A DNA stretch of 64,000 bases from Halicephalobus mephisto (GCA_009193035.1 SWDT01000005.1:186001-250000); one strand, 5' to 3'; numbered from the stretch's first letter, positions 1 to 10,764 are shown. Notes: generated by a model from the sequence alone, not told the origin. Numbers and translations are program-made.

Positions 1-520
1 AAAGTCCTCCAAGATCTGGAAGCTTCCCACTAGATAGCCAAAAAGTCGAAACCTCAGACAGGATTCTAGAAAACTCCTGAATGTTATAAAGAATTCTGAA
101 ACCTTCCAGAATCCCTTATTAGATTCCACAAGTTACTGTAAGAATCCAGGAGGTTCTGTAATTTTATATTGGATTCTGAAAACTTCGAAAAAAGAATTTA
201 GAAGATTCTGGAGGACTTCAAAATCTCCTTCTGAATTTCGGAAAATTCTGAATCCTTCAAAAGCTCCCTAGAATTCTCCATAGGATTCTGAATCCTCCAG
301 AAATTCCCTAGAATCTCCCACAGGATTCTGAATCCTTCAGAAGCTCCCTAGAATTCTCCATAGGATTCTGAATCCTTCAGAAGCTCCCTAGAATTCCCCA
401 CAGGATTCTGAATCCTCCAGAAGCTTCCTAGAATTCCCTATAGAATTCTGAAGTCCTCCAGAAGCTTCCTAAAATCCCCCGCAGGATTCTGAATCCTTCA
501 GAATCGTCACTCGGTTTCTG
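1..520. repeat. Degenerate tandem array, unit about 55-60 bp
   Basis: From about 240 to 515 a unit containing AGGATTCTGAATCCTTCAGAAG and CCCTAGAATTCTCC recurs about five times; 1-240 is a more diverged version. The repeated core is TTCnnGAA/GAATTC. No coding potential is seen. Confidence 0.8.
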
Positions 521-841
521 GAAAAACTCCGAATTTTTCTCAGACTTCTAAGACGAAAATTTAAAAACAAAATTGATCAAAATTTGATTTTTTTGAAAAT
601 GAAAGATCAGAAATGAATTTTTCGCTTTTTATGGCAACAGATCGATCAAAAATGAATTTGAAATAATAACTTTGTTCCTTCAGAGTTCATCGTCCGTCCG
701 ACGTCACGGATGGGTCTGACGGAAGTTGCGTAAATCGCGATTTTAACGACTCGATTTTTGAATCTTATTTTTTTTATTTTTATTTTCGATTTTATATTTT
801 CTTCAGACTGGTTTTTATCGAATTTTTTTAAAATTCTAAAA
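521..841 (+). promoter_or_regulatory. Upstream region of the K2P gene
   Basis: AT-rich except for a GC-richer island at about 683-735, which follows a good acceptor (CTTCAG ending at 682) and contains GACGTCAC at 700-707. A second acceptor (TTTTCTTCAG) ends at 806, 36 bases before the ATG at 842, and could receive a spliced leader or a 5' UTR exon. The island has stops in every frame that could join the downstream ATG, so I read it as 5' UTR or promoter. Confidence 0.4.
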
Positions 842-3639
842 ATGAGTCTTCAAACTACTTTTTCGAAATTAAAAGAAAAAGCCGAAAATTTGAACGATGC
901 TGTCTTGATGGAAAACGTGGATAACCTGTGGAAAGTGATCGCCACTTTGGAGGAAAAATACGAAGAAGAAATTGAAGATGATCTTGGATCTTTTTATGGA
1001 TCTATGATTATTACCAGAAATAAATTCCCTAGGGCTTTGTTCGACAAAATTCAAGAATTAGGAACGATCAAAGAAGGCCAGGAACCGAAGCCCAAAAAAG
1101 AAGAACCTCCAGAAATCCCTGTAAGTTTCGAATTTTCGTTTTAGGAACAAATGTGGTTAGGTTATGGCAGTTGACAGTTAAATTCCAAAATCAAAGTTGA
1201 GATCAGACTTTGAGGTGAAAATTGACGGTCAAAGTTCAAAGTCAAATTTCGAAATTAAAGTTAGTAATCAAAGTTCGAAGTCAAAGTTGATCTTCAACTT
1301 TTGAAATTAAAGTTGGTCTTCAAAGTTCGACCTCAAAGTTGGTCTTCAATGTTCGACCTCAAAGTTGACCATCAAAGTTCGAAATTAAAGTTGACTGTTA
1401 ATGTTTGAAAACAAAGTTGATCATCAATGTTCGAAATCAAAGTTGGTCTTCAAAGTTCGAAATCAAAATTAATTATCAACTTCCGACCTCAAAGTTGACC
1501 ATCAAAGTTCGAAATCAAAGTTGGCCACCAACTTTCGAAAACAAAGTTCGAATTTAAAGTTGACTGTTAAAGTTCGACCTCAAAGTTGACCATCAAAGTT
1601 CGACCTCAAAGTTGGTCTTCAATGTTCGAAATCAAAGTTGATCATCAAAGTTCGAAATCAAAATTAATTATCAACTTTCGACCTCAAAGTTGATCTTCAA
1701 AGTTAATTATTAAACTTTAACCTCAGAGTTAACGGTTAAATTCCAAAAATCAAATTTTGAAATTTTTCGTTTTAAAACAGACAACTAACAAAATCTTTAT
1801 TTTTCAACAATTTTTATATTTTTTTCTGGTTTGATTTTCTGAACTTTTCGTTTTGAGACAAATGGTTCATGATATATTTTTCCTTCAAAAAAGTTACACT
1901 CTGTTTTATCAAAATTATCGACGAAATTCTGATTTTTTGAACTTTTCACTTCAAAACGTACAATTTGTGAAAATTTAAAAAGAAAAATTTTATCAAAATT
2001 AATTTTGAATTTCTTCATTTTCGAATTTTTTTATTAAAAAAACTTTTAAAAATTTATTTTTTTTAAATTTAAGAATTTTATTTTTTTATGAAATTTAAAA
2101 TTTTATTTTTTTTAAATTTAAAAATTTATTTTTTTTATAATTTTTTAATTTTATTTTTATTTTATAAAATTTTAAATTTTATTTTTTTTTATAAAATTTT
2201 AAATTTTATTTTTTTTATTTTTTATTTTATTGAGAAATTTGTTTTTTATTTTTGATTAATTTTTAAGTTTTCGAAATATACTGATTTCATTATTTGTCTA
2301 TTTATTTAAAAAAACTGAATTCTTTAAAAATCGATTTTTTGGATGAGCTCGTAAATTTTGTGTTTCGATGTGGAAAATTCCGACATTAAAATTTGACGAC
2401 TAATTTAGGAAAATAAAACTGAATTTTTTTAAATCAAAGATTCCAGATTATCGCTCAATGTGCAAAAATCCGAATTTTTAATCCCGATTATTATTTTTAA
2501 TAAATATAAAACTTTTTCAAAGTAAAAAATTTTTGAAAAATGAAAATTAAAAAAAAATAAAAAAGTGAAAATTTCGAATTTAAAAAAAATGAAAATTTAA
2601 AATTTAAAAAATGAAAATTTCGAATTTAAAAAAAATTAAAAACTTCAATTTTAGTAAAAATTAAAAAAAAAAATAAAATTCCGAATTTTTTCAAAGTAAA
2701 AAATTTTGAAAAATAAAAATTTCGAATTTAAAAAAAAATGAAAATTTCGAACTTTAATAAAAATTTAAAATTTCGAACTTTTTTAAATTAAATTTTTGAA
2801 AAATGAAAATTTCGAACTTTAAAAAAATGAAAAAATTTCGTAATTTGACTCTTGACACGAAAAAATCCAAATTTCACTTTTTAATGAATATCAACTTTGA
2901 TACAGTAGGATATTAAAAGTAAAATTGTTTTCAGTTCTGGGTGGATCTGATTCCTCATGTGGCTATAGTGGCTTGTATCGTGGTCTACCTGGTGGCAGGT
3001 GTCTACGTCTTCTGGTACATCGACCACAACCTGGCGGAAATGCCTTTCCATGAATTGATAATGTTACCGTATATGATTTGTGCGACGATTGGTTGGGGTC
3101 ACATCACGCCTACTGTATATGCTTCAAGAATATTTTCGATTTTTTACGCAATCTTGGGGGTGCCGTTATTTTTCGCTTTTTTGGCCAACTTAGGACGGAT
3201 CATAACGGACATCTGCACTTCGGATTGGAAGATTCTCAAGTGGTTTTCGGAGAAAAAACCCGAATCCAGAGCTCTACTAGATCAACTCAAATTCTCAACC
3301 GCAGCCAGTCTGGTTACGGTACATATGTTCGTCGCGATTCCGCTCCTGGGTCTCTACCTCCACGATTTGACGGTTCCAGAATCGCTTTATTTCAACTTTA
3401 TTACTGTAGGATGCATAGGATACGGCGACATCCACCCCGAGCCACGGAACCTCCCCGAGGCAGTCCTGTCGATAATCTACTTCTCCGTCGGGATCGTGCT
3501 CGTCGGGTGCTTCTTCGTGGCCTTCTGTCTCAAGTTCGGAAACTTTTTCTTCCACGATTTAGAGTACTTCGTGGACAGACAAATCAAATCTTTTTCAAAT
3601 TTTGTTAAAAAATTACAATGTAAAAAAAATTCATCTTAA
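842..3639 (+). CDS. Two-pore-domain (K2P/TWK-type) potassium channel
   Basis: Two exons, 842-1120 and 2935-3639, joined in phase 0, give 327 residues. Exon 1 encodes a charged cytosolic N-terminus of 93 residues ending in a Pro/Glu/Lys stretch. Exon 2 holds the channel core: TM1 about 101-122, pore loop 1 with TIGWG at 144-148, TM2 about 158-180, TM3 about 215-235, pore loop 2 with CIGYGD near 252-258, TM4 about 270-293, and a short basic C-terminus. The M-P-M-M-P-M order is that of K2P leak channels, which set resting K+ conductance as plasma-membrane dimers. Both selectivity filters deviate: Trp replaces Tyr in the first and Cys replaces the first Thr in the second. The start is the first ATG after the acceptor at 806. 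AATAAA at 3647-3652 lies 8 bases after the stop. The joining of the two exons across a 1.8 kb repeat-filled intron is inferred from phase and splice sites. Confidence 0.85.
1190..1745. repeat. Tandem array of about 33-bp units in the K2P intron
   Basis: Variants of CAAAGTTGACCATCAAAGTT and TCGAAATCAAAGTTGG alternate about sixteen times. The array lies wholly inside the intron 1121-2934. Confidence 0.85.
1746..2934. other. Rest of the K2P intron: low-complexity AT DNA
   Basis: About 1990-2260 is T-rich (AAATTTTATTTTTTT runs) and 2510-2840 is A-rich with repeated AAAATTTCGAATTT. No exon or other signal is seen. The intron ends with TTGTTTTCAG at 2934. Confidence 0.7.
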
Positions 3640-3662
3640 AAAAAAAATAAAAATCACCCGTT

Positions 3663-4918
3663 TTAATATTTTGAATAAGGCCTGGATCGGAGGTACTCCT
3701 GGATCTCGGGCAGTTGGTGGACTTTGATGGAATGTTCTGCCAGGAGAGGAAATCTTTTTTTATAGATACTGTAGAAATTATCAACAGTATCCGTCAATTC
3801 AGCCACAGCGAAATCGGCATAAGTAATTCCGCTCGGGATAAACCATCCATTTTTGCTGTTTTTCAAAGCTTCTTCGAACAGCGGAGAGAACTTCTCGACT
3901 CCGACCATGAACGATTCTTGAAAATTTTGCTCAATAAAAGCAGAAAGATCAACACTCGGAGGAGCATGGATAGAAAGAGCGATGTATGTCTGGATTGCTT
4001 GACCAAGTTTCATCCTGAGATCAACCAAAGAATCCACTTTGGCTTCTTCCCACTCATTGGCTCCGGCTAAACCGTGTCTACGACCGAGGAATCTGGCAAT
4101 AGCCATCGCTTCCGACAATTTTTCTCCTTGGAACTCCAGAATCGGCAGGGGTCCATAAGGCTTCAAAGCTGAAAAGAATTAAAATATAACCAACTTTAAA
4201 TTTCATATAACTAATCCTAAAATCCATATAAAACAATCCTAAAAGTTAAAAACAATCAATTCTAAAATCTTTAAAAATAATCAATTTTAAAATTCATATA
4301 AAATTAACATCAAAATAAAATTTAAATCTGCAGTTTGCTCGCAATTTTAGGTAAACCAATCAGTAGCTTTATTTGCATTAATAAATATTTAGAAATAAAT
4401 AAAAATTTGCAGTTTGCTCGCAACTATTAGACGAATCGATATCAAAATAAAATTAAAAATCTGCAGTTTGCTCGCAATTTTAGGTAAACCAATCAGTAGC
4501 TTTATTTGCATTAATAAATATCTCGAAATAAATAAAAATCTGCAGTTTGCTCGCAACTTTTAGGTAAACCGACTTATCTAATAACTGTACAAAAATTCAA
4601 TTTGATTTTGAAATCGACTTTTTTGCAGATTTCCACATTGATCGAAATTAAAAACTTACTATTTTTATAATAACTGTATTCATCCGTGTTGATCCGAATA
4701 TCGTCGAATGGGACTTTCTTGTAATGGAGGATTAACCTCGAGACTTCTGCATATCCTCTGCTGACGAAATACGTTAATTTATAAACAGGAATTTCTTGTT
4801 TAAGAAAACCGCCATTAATCTTGTTATTAGAAGACGTCGGTAAATCCATGATTTTTTGCTCAACTACAGGTCGAGCTGGAAGAACCCGGACACTTGTCGA
4901 TGAAGAAGTAAAAATCAT
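3663..4918 (-). CDS. Sigma-class glutathione S-transferase (nematode type)
   Basis: Two exons on the minus strand, 4918-4660 and 4168-3663, with GTAAGT at 4659 and TTTTCAG ending at 4169, joined in phase 1, give 254 residues. The thioredoxin-fold half has VYKLTYFVSRG with the catalytic Tyr at about residue 50, followed after the junction by LKPYGPLPILEF and SEAMAIARFLGR, the glutathione-site motifs of nematode sigma GSTs. The C-terminal all-helical half ends in LPEIQEYLRSRPYSKY. The family conjugates glutathione to electrophiles or isomerises prostaglandin H2. The usual length is about 205-210. Here about 45 extra residues precede the domain if the first ATG is used; an ATG at 4849 would shorten that to about 22. 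The N-terminal extension is not typical and its start is uncertain. Confidence 0.93.
4327..4575. repeat. Tandem duplication in the GST intron, unit about 133 bp
   Basis: CTGCAGTTTGCTCGCAATTT followed by AGGTAAACCAATCAGTAGC occurs at about 4328 and 4461, with partial copies at about 4410 and 4540. It occupies half of the 491-base intron. Confidence 0.85.
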
Positions 4919-5294
4919 AAAGAGTCTATTATTGATAGTCTTGATTGTAAAGAGCTGATTGAGTTCTTTCCCGGACCTGCAATTGATGCATCACTTATGA
5001 GGAGCCAAAAACTACAGTCTTTATAGTCTAGAGCAATTCACGTGAAAAGATCAAAATTTTAAGGACATCGAGAGGATGCCAGATAACTACAGGAGCTGTA
5101 GCCGCGAATCCGCCCTTCAGACCTCCTAAAAGTAGACTTGGAACTTATTTTGATTCCCAGTATTTTTAAAACTTTTAGTTTAATAAACCTCGTCAAAGTC
5201 CAAATGCAAAATTGCTAATAATAACAAAACCCAAAACTAAAAAAATATGAACAAAACCAGTTTTGAATTTGAGACATGTCGTGTCCTTGAACCC
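4919..5294. other. Intergenic region between the Ly6-like and GST genes
   Basis: 376 bases, moderately AT-rich and without repeats or coding potential. It must hold the Ly6-like 3' UTR and the GST 5' region. No strong trans-splice acceptor is seen close to the GST ATG. Confidence 0.5.
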
Positions 5295-5931
5295 TTAACC
5301 GTAGACAATTAGGAATGTACTCATAAGAATAGTAGTCAGGATGTTCATCACATGAACGGCAGCAGAAGAAGGTGGGGTGTTATTAACTTCATGGCGGGGA
5401 GACGAACTTCCATCGTTCTTTTCGACTTCATGAATGAAAGCAACTAAAAATTGATGAATAATTAAAAACAAAAAGAAATATACCTTTTTTGGCTCTTTCG
5501 TGGAGGAAATTCTTGGGATCGTTGCACAATGTCGCGGAGCACCGTTGATGTTGGAGAGTGACGCTTTCGGAAAAAGTGAATTGTCTACTTTCAGTAATAT
5601 TGAGTGGCATGTCGGTGTTATCGGCACCAGGATCGTAGTTGCGAATCATATCTTTAGCACATCCAAAGAACCCTCCGCTCGTGTGTACCTTTCCATTGAT
5701 GTATTGAGTAATATTCGTAAAAACACAGTCTCCAGCGCACGAAAAAGTCTTGGCGTGGGAACAGGGGGCTTCACCATTGGGAAACAGGGTGGCACTGGTG
5801 GCGTCACTGATGTCGTAGACCAAAGATTTCATATGAAGATCGAGACATCTGAAACACCTAATCTCAGTAGTTGATGAGAAATCCAGACCCATGGATAAAC
5901 TCAGCAGCGCAATCAAAGTTCTGATCGGCAT
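5295..5931 (-). CDS. GPI-anchored Ly6/three-finger-like secreted protein
   Basis: Two exons on the minus strand, 5931-5484 and 5443-5295, with a 39-base intron and a phase 1 junction, give 198 residues. Residues 1-24 form a signal peptide (MPIRTLIALLSLSMGL). The mature part begins RCFRCLD and has about nine cysteines, ending in RCSATLCND; the CxxC opening and terminal CN pair are typical of Ly6/uPAR three-finger domains. After a Ser/Pro/Asn-rich stretch the protein ends with a hydrophobic tail (MNILTTILMSTFLIVYG) and no charged anchor, as expected for GPI attachment. Such proteins act at the cell surface, in nematodes often in neurons, but no specific partner can be named. AATTTCAG lies 14 bases upstream of the ATG and is a good spliced-leader acceptor. 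Confidence 0.75.
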
Positions 5932-6486
5932 CTTGAATCAAAGCTGAAATTAAATTCCAAATAAAAACAATATAAAAACAAAAATATTCAAGTAGGACCA
6001 ATCACGAGCAAAAAATCATGACTCAACTTTTATAAAAATAATCGCATGGAAGCAGTTTGAATAAATCCAGAAAGTGATGTAACAAAAAAGAGACAAAAAG
6101 CATAGCATAAGATCCGTCTTGGGATTATTTACAAGGAAACGGCAACAAACAAAAAACAACATGGAAAAAGGGATTGTTTGGCAATGTCAAAAGCCAGCAA
6201 ACTTGAGCCAAATTTCATCTCGATCCGATAGGCTTACAGAAACACCACTCGAGGTGCTTAATTACCGTATAACAAGAACCAAAGAATTTGAAACAAGTAC
6301 GATAAAGAAACAACAGAAATTAAACAGAATAGGCTAAAAACTAAAATTACGAAATTTCCCTGGCATTCGGAACAGAACGTCAAAAATGGCGGGATTTAAT
6401 AATTTCAAATCTCTTACTCCGAATAAAATCACTTTTTTAATTTTATTTTTTGCCAAAATATAACCCGCTTTATCACAACAAAACAT
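5932..6486. other. Intergenic region between the neurochondrin-like and Ly6-like genes
   Basis: 555 bases of unique, moderately AT-rich DNA. It holds the neurochondrin-like 3' UTR (AATAAA on the minus strand at 6447-6442) and the Ly6-like promoter. A 72-codon plus-strand open frame at 6119-6337 has no domain or splice support. Confidence 0.5.
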
Positions 6487-7488
6487 TTACAACGATTTCC
6501 CAAGCTGTTCTAATTTCTCGTCTTTGAGCTCTTGAGCAGTTTTGATTAAAAGTTGTCGATCTTCTTCTTGAAAAAAATCCTTTCTGTCTTTTAGCTGTTC
6601 CAATATAGAGACCACTTGGCTGGCAACTATGTCTGAAGGATCTCCAGAAATCCGAGCTCGAGTCAGATAATCAATAATGAGTTTTAACGTCGATTTTGGG
6701 AGTTTTTTGATACTCGGCAAATTGTAAATCAGCATTCCGGCCGTCGTGTGATCTAATTCAGATAAAGCATCTTGAGCAACAGCAATCAGGGGATCGACAG
6801 CTTGGGTCATGGTTTCTTGGCTTAAAAGTTCGGTTCCTCCGATCGACATGAATGTACAGAGAAATTTGTAAATCGGCAGCATTACTTCTTTAGGAACAGT
6901 TTTTTCCTGCTTTTTACATTCGGCAATATAGTCAAGAAGAAAACTACTCGCATCCTTCACATGACAAGATATCCGGGTGGCACTAAAGCACAAAATTGAT
7001 ATATGAAAAAAAACAAAAACTTACTCTTCGTCGTTGAAGAAATTTGAATCTTCGATGGAATCCATAAAAAACTCCAAAATAGTCAAAATCGGGATTAACA
7101 GAGACAACTGGACATCGTTCGGCTCCCCCATTATGATCCTCAATCTCCCGCTGGCCAAGCTACAAAGCAGGATCGGGAACTTGTCGTCTTCAGAAAACCA
7201 CCGTGTTCCGAGCAAAGTTATCGCTCCGGCGGACAATTCGTAAGATAAAACAATATATTCCTCGCCGATTTTGAAAGTCTGCAACAATCTCTTGATCAAG
7301 GTTGCCAGATTAGCTCGCCATGGGGAATTAGAAGAGAGATAAATACTTCTCGAAGGATTCTGGGTCAACTTCTGGATCAGTTCTTGGACAAAATTCAAAA
7401 CTTCTATTTGAGGAAATTCTTCTGTATTCGACAGTAATAGTTCTGTTGTTTGATCCAGAGCAGATATAGCTTCATCTAGGAAATCCAT
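6487..7488 (-). CDS. Neurochondrin-like helical-repeat protein, short
   Basis: Two minus-strand exons, 7488-7025 and 6982-6487, with a 42-base intron joined in phase 2, give 319 residues starting MDFLDEAISALDQ. The sequence is all-helical in appearance, without a signal peptide or membrane segment. A segment with LLGTRWF, then DKFPILLCSLASGRLRIIMG, resembles the neurochondrin core (small-Gly-Ser-x-Trp, then Lys-Phe, Leu-Leu, Leu-Ala and Arg at matching spacing). The second exon resembles the later ARM-like part. Neurochondrin is a cytosolic protein of neurons and other cells linked to signalling and dendrite growth. Vertebrate forms have about 730 residues, so this one would lack more than half. 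An in-frame ATG at 7539 adds 17 hydrophobic residues and looks less likely. The family assignment rests on remembered motifs and is tentative. Confidence 0.6.
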
Positions 7489-7789
7489 TGCAGAAAATAA
7501 AAAAATAAAAAAAATAAAACAGAAAATTTCGAAATCCAAATTTGTTCAGTTTCTTTGCGGATTTTCGTGGCGAGAGTTTTCTTTTGAATTTTACCTTTGA
7601 CTTTGACTTTCAATTTTATTTTTTTCAATTTCCTTTTTAATTTCCTGTTTTCCGACTTTAATTCTATATTTATTTTTAAAAAACATTAAAATTACAGAAT
7701 GAATTTAATATTTATCGCGTTAAATATATGGCAAAAGTTTTATTCGTGGTTTTTGATTTTTTGTAAATTTTCATATATGAATTTCAGTC
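7489..7789. promoter_or_regulatory. Divergent promoter region between the neurochondrin-like gene and mrpl-37
   Basis: 301 AT-rich bases separate the two start codons. On the plus side GAATTTCAG ends at 7787, two bases before the mrpl-37 ATG, and is probably an SL acceptor. No TATA or factor site can be assigned with confidence. Confidence 0.5.
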
Positions 7790-9214
7790 ATGCCGTTCAG
7801 AAAATATCGGGAAATTAAGCAATTTGGAAGATTTAACACTAGGATCTTCAAAAAGAAAGCTGCGAAAATTAATTCCACTCCTATGCCCAAATTCGAAGTG
7901 CCTGAGGCGGTCAGGGCTTGCGGAGCGGAGATCCAGAACCCCAATGACCCGTCTTTCTGGAAGCAATTTGAAGGACCTACACAGTACCCGGAAGTCCTTC
8001 ATCCGGCCTTCAGGGAGCCTTCAATCAAGGTTAGTTTTATTTTAAATTTTTTTTATTTTAATTTTAATTTTTTATTTTTTTTATTTTTTTTTATTTTTTA
8101 TTTTTTAGGATCATCCACTTTACAATTCCAAAGAATGCCGACTTTTTGAGTCGTTTGAGCCTTTCTCCGATGGAGTAGATCAAGTCTGTCATCTTATTAA
8201 AGCAGTAAAGTTCGAAGGATTGCCGAAGGGAGTGACGGAAACAGAGCACTCGATTCTGAAGAACACGGCGGAGGCCGATGTCCGTGATTGTATCATGCAG
8301 GGTGAGCGTTACGACCCTACTTTGGAACGACTAGAGAGACGTCACGACAAAATCCTCTTCTGGGTCGTCCATCCGATTGTCCACGGAACGCCAGTGGTCA
8401 AAAGAAAGTAAGATTTTTTAAATTTTGCTTTATTCAAATTTTTTTAGCAACATTATTCTCGAAGCTCTTTATCGAAAAATCGTTCTATCAGCTGTAAAAG
8501 AAGGGAAATTAACTGATTTACGTGCCGATCGGGATCAGTACCTAAGTGCCGTTTTGAACAACGCCGGATTTGCGGATAAGCCACTCGTCGTTCGATCCCA
8601 GCCTCATTTGACGATCCAATCCGAAAAACCGCTTTCATTGTGGGCCGATTCAGAAGCCATTGAAGAGTCAAAGAAGCAAAACGTGCCAGACGTGTCTCCG
8701 ATTTCCCCATTTATCGATCTTGGGAAATCCAATCTTTATAACAAAAGTGCCCTAATCTGCAGATCGACGATCCCGAATCTTCATCTGGACACTTTACTGC
8801 TGAGTAGACAACAAAATCAAAAATATCCATGGACAAAGTAAGTTTTATTTTAAATGTTTTTTAATTATTTTTTTCAGCGAACAAAACGCAGCAAATGCTT
8901 TGATGATTTGTTTCGGAGCAGCTTTGGCCCAAGCAACACGGAATCTTAATTTCGAAGAAATTTCTAAATTGCGTGATTTAAAGAAACCAATTCTTACGAA
9001 AGCTGTCCAACTCGTTGATGGAAAACTGGATTTTGTCGCTGTTCAATTGAATACTGTGGATCTGAATTCGAGAGATGGGATTAAAAATTTCATCTGGTAC
9101 GAGAAAGGAATCCCTCTCTACAAGCCCAAACCATACTGGGAAAATATGAATGAAGTTGAACAACTTAACATGGAAACGTTCCATAAATTTGTGACTTTGT
9201 TGTTGAAAAGATGA
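7790..9214 (+). CDS. mrpl-37: Mitochondrial large-subunit ribosomal protein mL37
   Basis: Four exons (7790-8029, 8109-8407, 8448-8837, 8878-9214) with short introns of 40-79 bases and phases 0, 2, 2 give 421 residues, close to the 423 of human MRPL37. Conserved family blocks are present: VSPISPFIDLGKSNLYN in exon 3 and, in exon 4, MICFGAALAQATRN, AVQLNTVDLNSRDGIKNF and the terminal METFHKFVTLLLK. These match the vertebrate ISPIIDLHECNIY, GSALAQA, FQLNTTDL-GVKN and ETFRKFLALYL blocks. The basic N-terminus (MPFRKYREIKQFGRF) fits a mitochondrial presequence. The protein is a mitoribosome-specific component of the large subunit and works in the matrix. The ATG lies two bases after a spliced-leader-type acceptor, and the next gene follows closely in the same direction. 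Confidence 0.95.
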
Positions 9215-9501
9215 TTTAGTTTAGGATGTTTAGGTTAAAGTTGTTTTATTTTTTTGTTTTTGATGGAATTTGGTTAATTGACCAATGAGATATTTTTGAA
9301 TTTTATATAATTTTTAGATTTTTATATTTTAAAACTTAAATTTTGCATAATTTTTAAAACTTAAATTTTATAATTTTTAGATTTCTATTATTTTTAGATT
9401 TTTTATATAATTTAGATTTTGTATATTTTTTAATTTTTTGCAATTTTTAGGTTTTTTAAATTTAATTTAATATTTTTGTTTTTTTAATTTTGAACTTTTA
9501 G
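9215..9501 (+). promoter_or_regulatory. Intercistronic region, operon-like
   Basis: 287 very AT-rich bases between the mL37 stop and the GGTase-I beta ATG. AACTTTTAG ends directly at the ATG at 9502, as expected for a trans-splice acceptor of a downstream operon gene. No canonical AATAAA is seen. Confidence 0.55.
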
Positions 9502-10569
9502 ATGTCTTTTCAACGATCCCGGAGTGTATTAATGAGGAAACATGCAAGATTGTTGAGAAGAATGCTTGATTGTGCTCCTGGAGCTTATTCGAGTTTGGAA
9601 ACTAATCGGATGACTTTGTTATTTTTTATTATTTCTGGTTTGGATCTTATTAATGAACTGGATAATGTGATTGATTCTGTTATGAAAGAAAAATTAATAG
9701 AAATGATATATAAAATGCAACTTACGAAATCATCTGGTTGTTCTCCGGAAAGATGCGGATTCAGGGGATCGTTGTCGGCTTCGGCTCCAGATGGATTTGG
9801 AGGCTTTTGTGGATTGGATTCTGCTCATGTTGCGCAAACTTACAGTGCTTTGTGTTGTTTGTTGATTCTTGGAGATGATTTGTCAAGAGTTGATAGAGAA
9901 GGAATACTGGAAGCGACGGGGAAATGTCAACATGAAGACGGAAGTTTTTCTGGATTTGGTGAAGCTACAGAAGCAGACATGAGATTTGTATATTGTGCAA
10001 CTGCTGTGTGTTATATTTTGGATGGATTTTCATATATTAATGAAGAAAAATTGGTTGATTTTATTAGGAAAAGTCGGGGATATGAAGGCGGGTTCGGACA
10101 AGGACCGAATTTGGAAGCTCACGGTGGATCTACGTATTGTGCTGTTGCTAGTTTGTTTTTGCTGAACAGGATTCATGATTGTCATGCTTTGAAGCCTAAA
10201 GAGATGAGGAAATTGATAACTTGGGCAGTTCAGATGCAAGATGAGGGTTTTCATGGAAGAACGAACAAACCAGATGATACTTGTTACGCTTTCTGGATTG
10301 GAGCTTCGTTAGCGTTGTTGAATGCTCAATCTTTGGTGAATACGGAAACTTTGAGAGGATTTTTACTAGAATGTCAAGATTTGTCAATAGGCGGTTTCTG
10401 TAAATATACGGATGCGGAATCTTCGGATGTTCTTCATACTTATTTCGGAATAGCTGCTTTGTCGATATTTAACGAACCACTATTACGACCTATTTTTCCT
10501 GCTTTGAATATATCAATGAGAGCTTTTGAACACTTGCAACAGCTGAAGTTGAAAAAAACTACTTTTTAG
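9502..10569 (+). CDS. ggtb-1: Protein geranylgeranyltransferase type I beta subunit
   Basis: A single uninterrupted frame of 355 residues. It catalyses, with the common alpha subunit, transfer of geranylgeranyl to the Cys of C-terminal CaaX motifs (Rho and Rac family GTPases) in the cytosol. Family blocks in order: YSSLETNRMT near 29-38, CGFRGS at 85-90, TYSALCCLLILGDDLSRV at about 113-130, DGSFSGFGE, DMRFVYCA at 159-166, EAHGGSTYC at 205-213, HGRTNKPDDTCYAFWIGA at 251-268 and LHTYFG at 311-316. The zinc ligands Asp259, Cys261 and His312 are all present, as are the alpha-alpha barrel repeats. Length matches the human enzyme (about 377). The coding sequence has no intron and uses more A/T-ending codons than unc-52, which may point to a retrocopy. 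AATAAA at 10759-10764. Confidence 0.95.
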   Translation: MSFQRSRSVLMRKHARLLRRMLDCAPGAYSSLETNRMTLLFFIISGLDLINELDNVIDSVMKEKLIEMIYKMQLTKSSGCSPERCGFRGSLSASAPDGFGGFCGLDSAHVAQTYSALCCLLILGDDLSRVDREGILEATGKCQHEDGSFSGFGEATEADMRFVYCATAVCYILDGFSYINEEKLVDFIRKSRGYEGGFGQGPNLEAHGGSTYCAVASLFLLNRIHDCHALKPKEMRKLITWAVQMQDEGFHGRTNKPDDTCYAFWIGASLALLNAQSLVNTETLRGFLLECQDLSIGGFCKYTDAESSDVLHTYFGIAALSIFNEPLLRPIFPALNISMRAFEHLQQLKLKKTTF

Positions 10570-10758
10570 TGATGGTTATATGGATTTTGGGATTTTTAAT
10601 GAAGGAAAATAACCCCAAGGATGAATGTCCTCGAGGAGAACAAAAACCCATTGACCAGTCTATCCTTTTTGTTCATGAACTAACGGGCTATTTATCGGTT
10701 TACAAAATACGATTGTTTCTTTGTCAAGTCTCAATTTCTGTCAACGTAAGCCTTATTC

Positions 10759-10764
10759 AATAAA
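10759..10764 (+). terminator. Polyadenylation signal of ggtb-1
   Basis: AATAAA 190 bases after the stop codon, in the only candidate 3' UTR before the inverted-repeat element. Confidence 0.6.
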
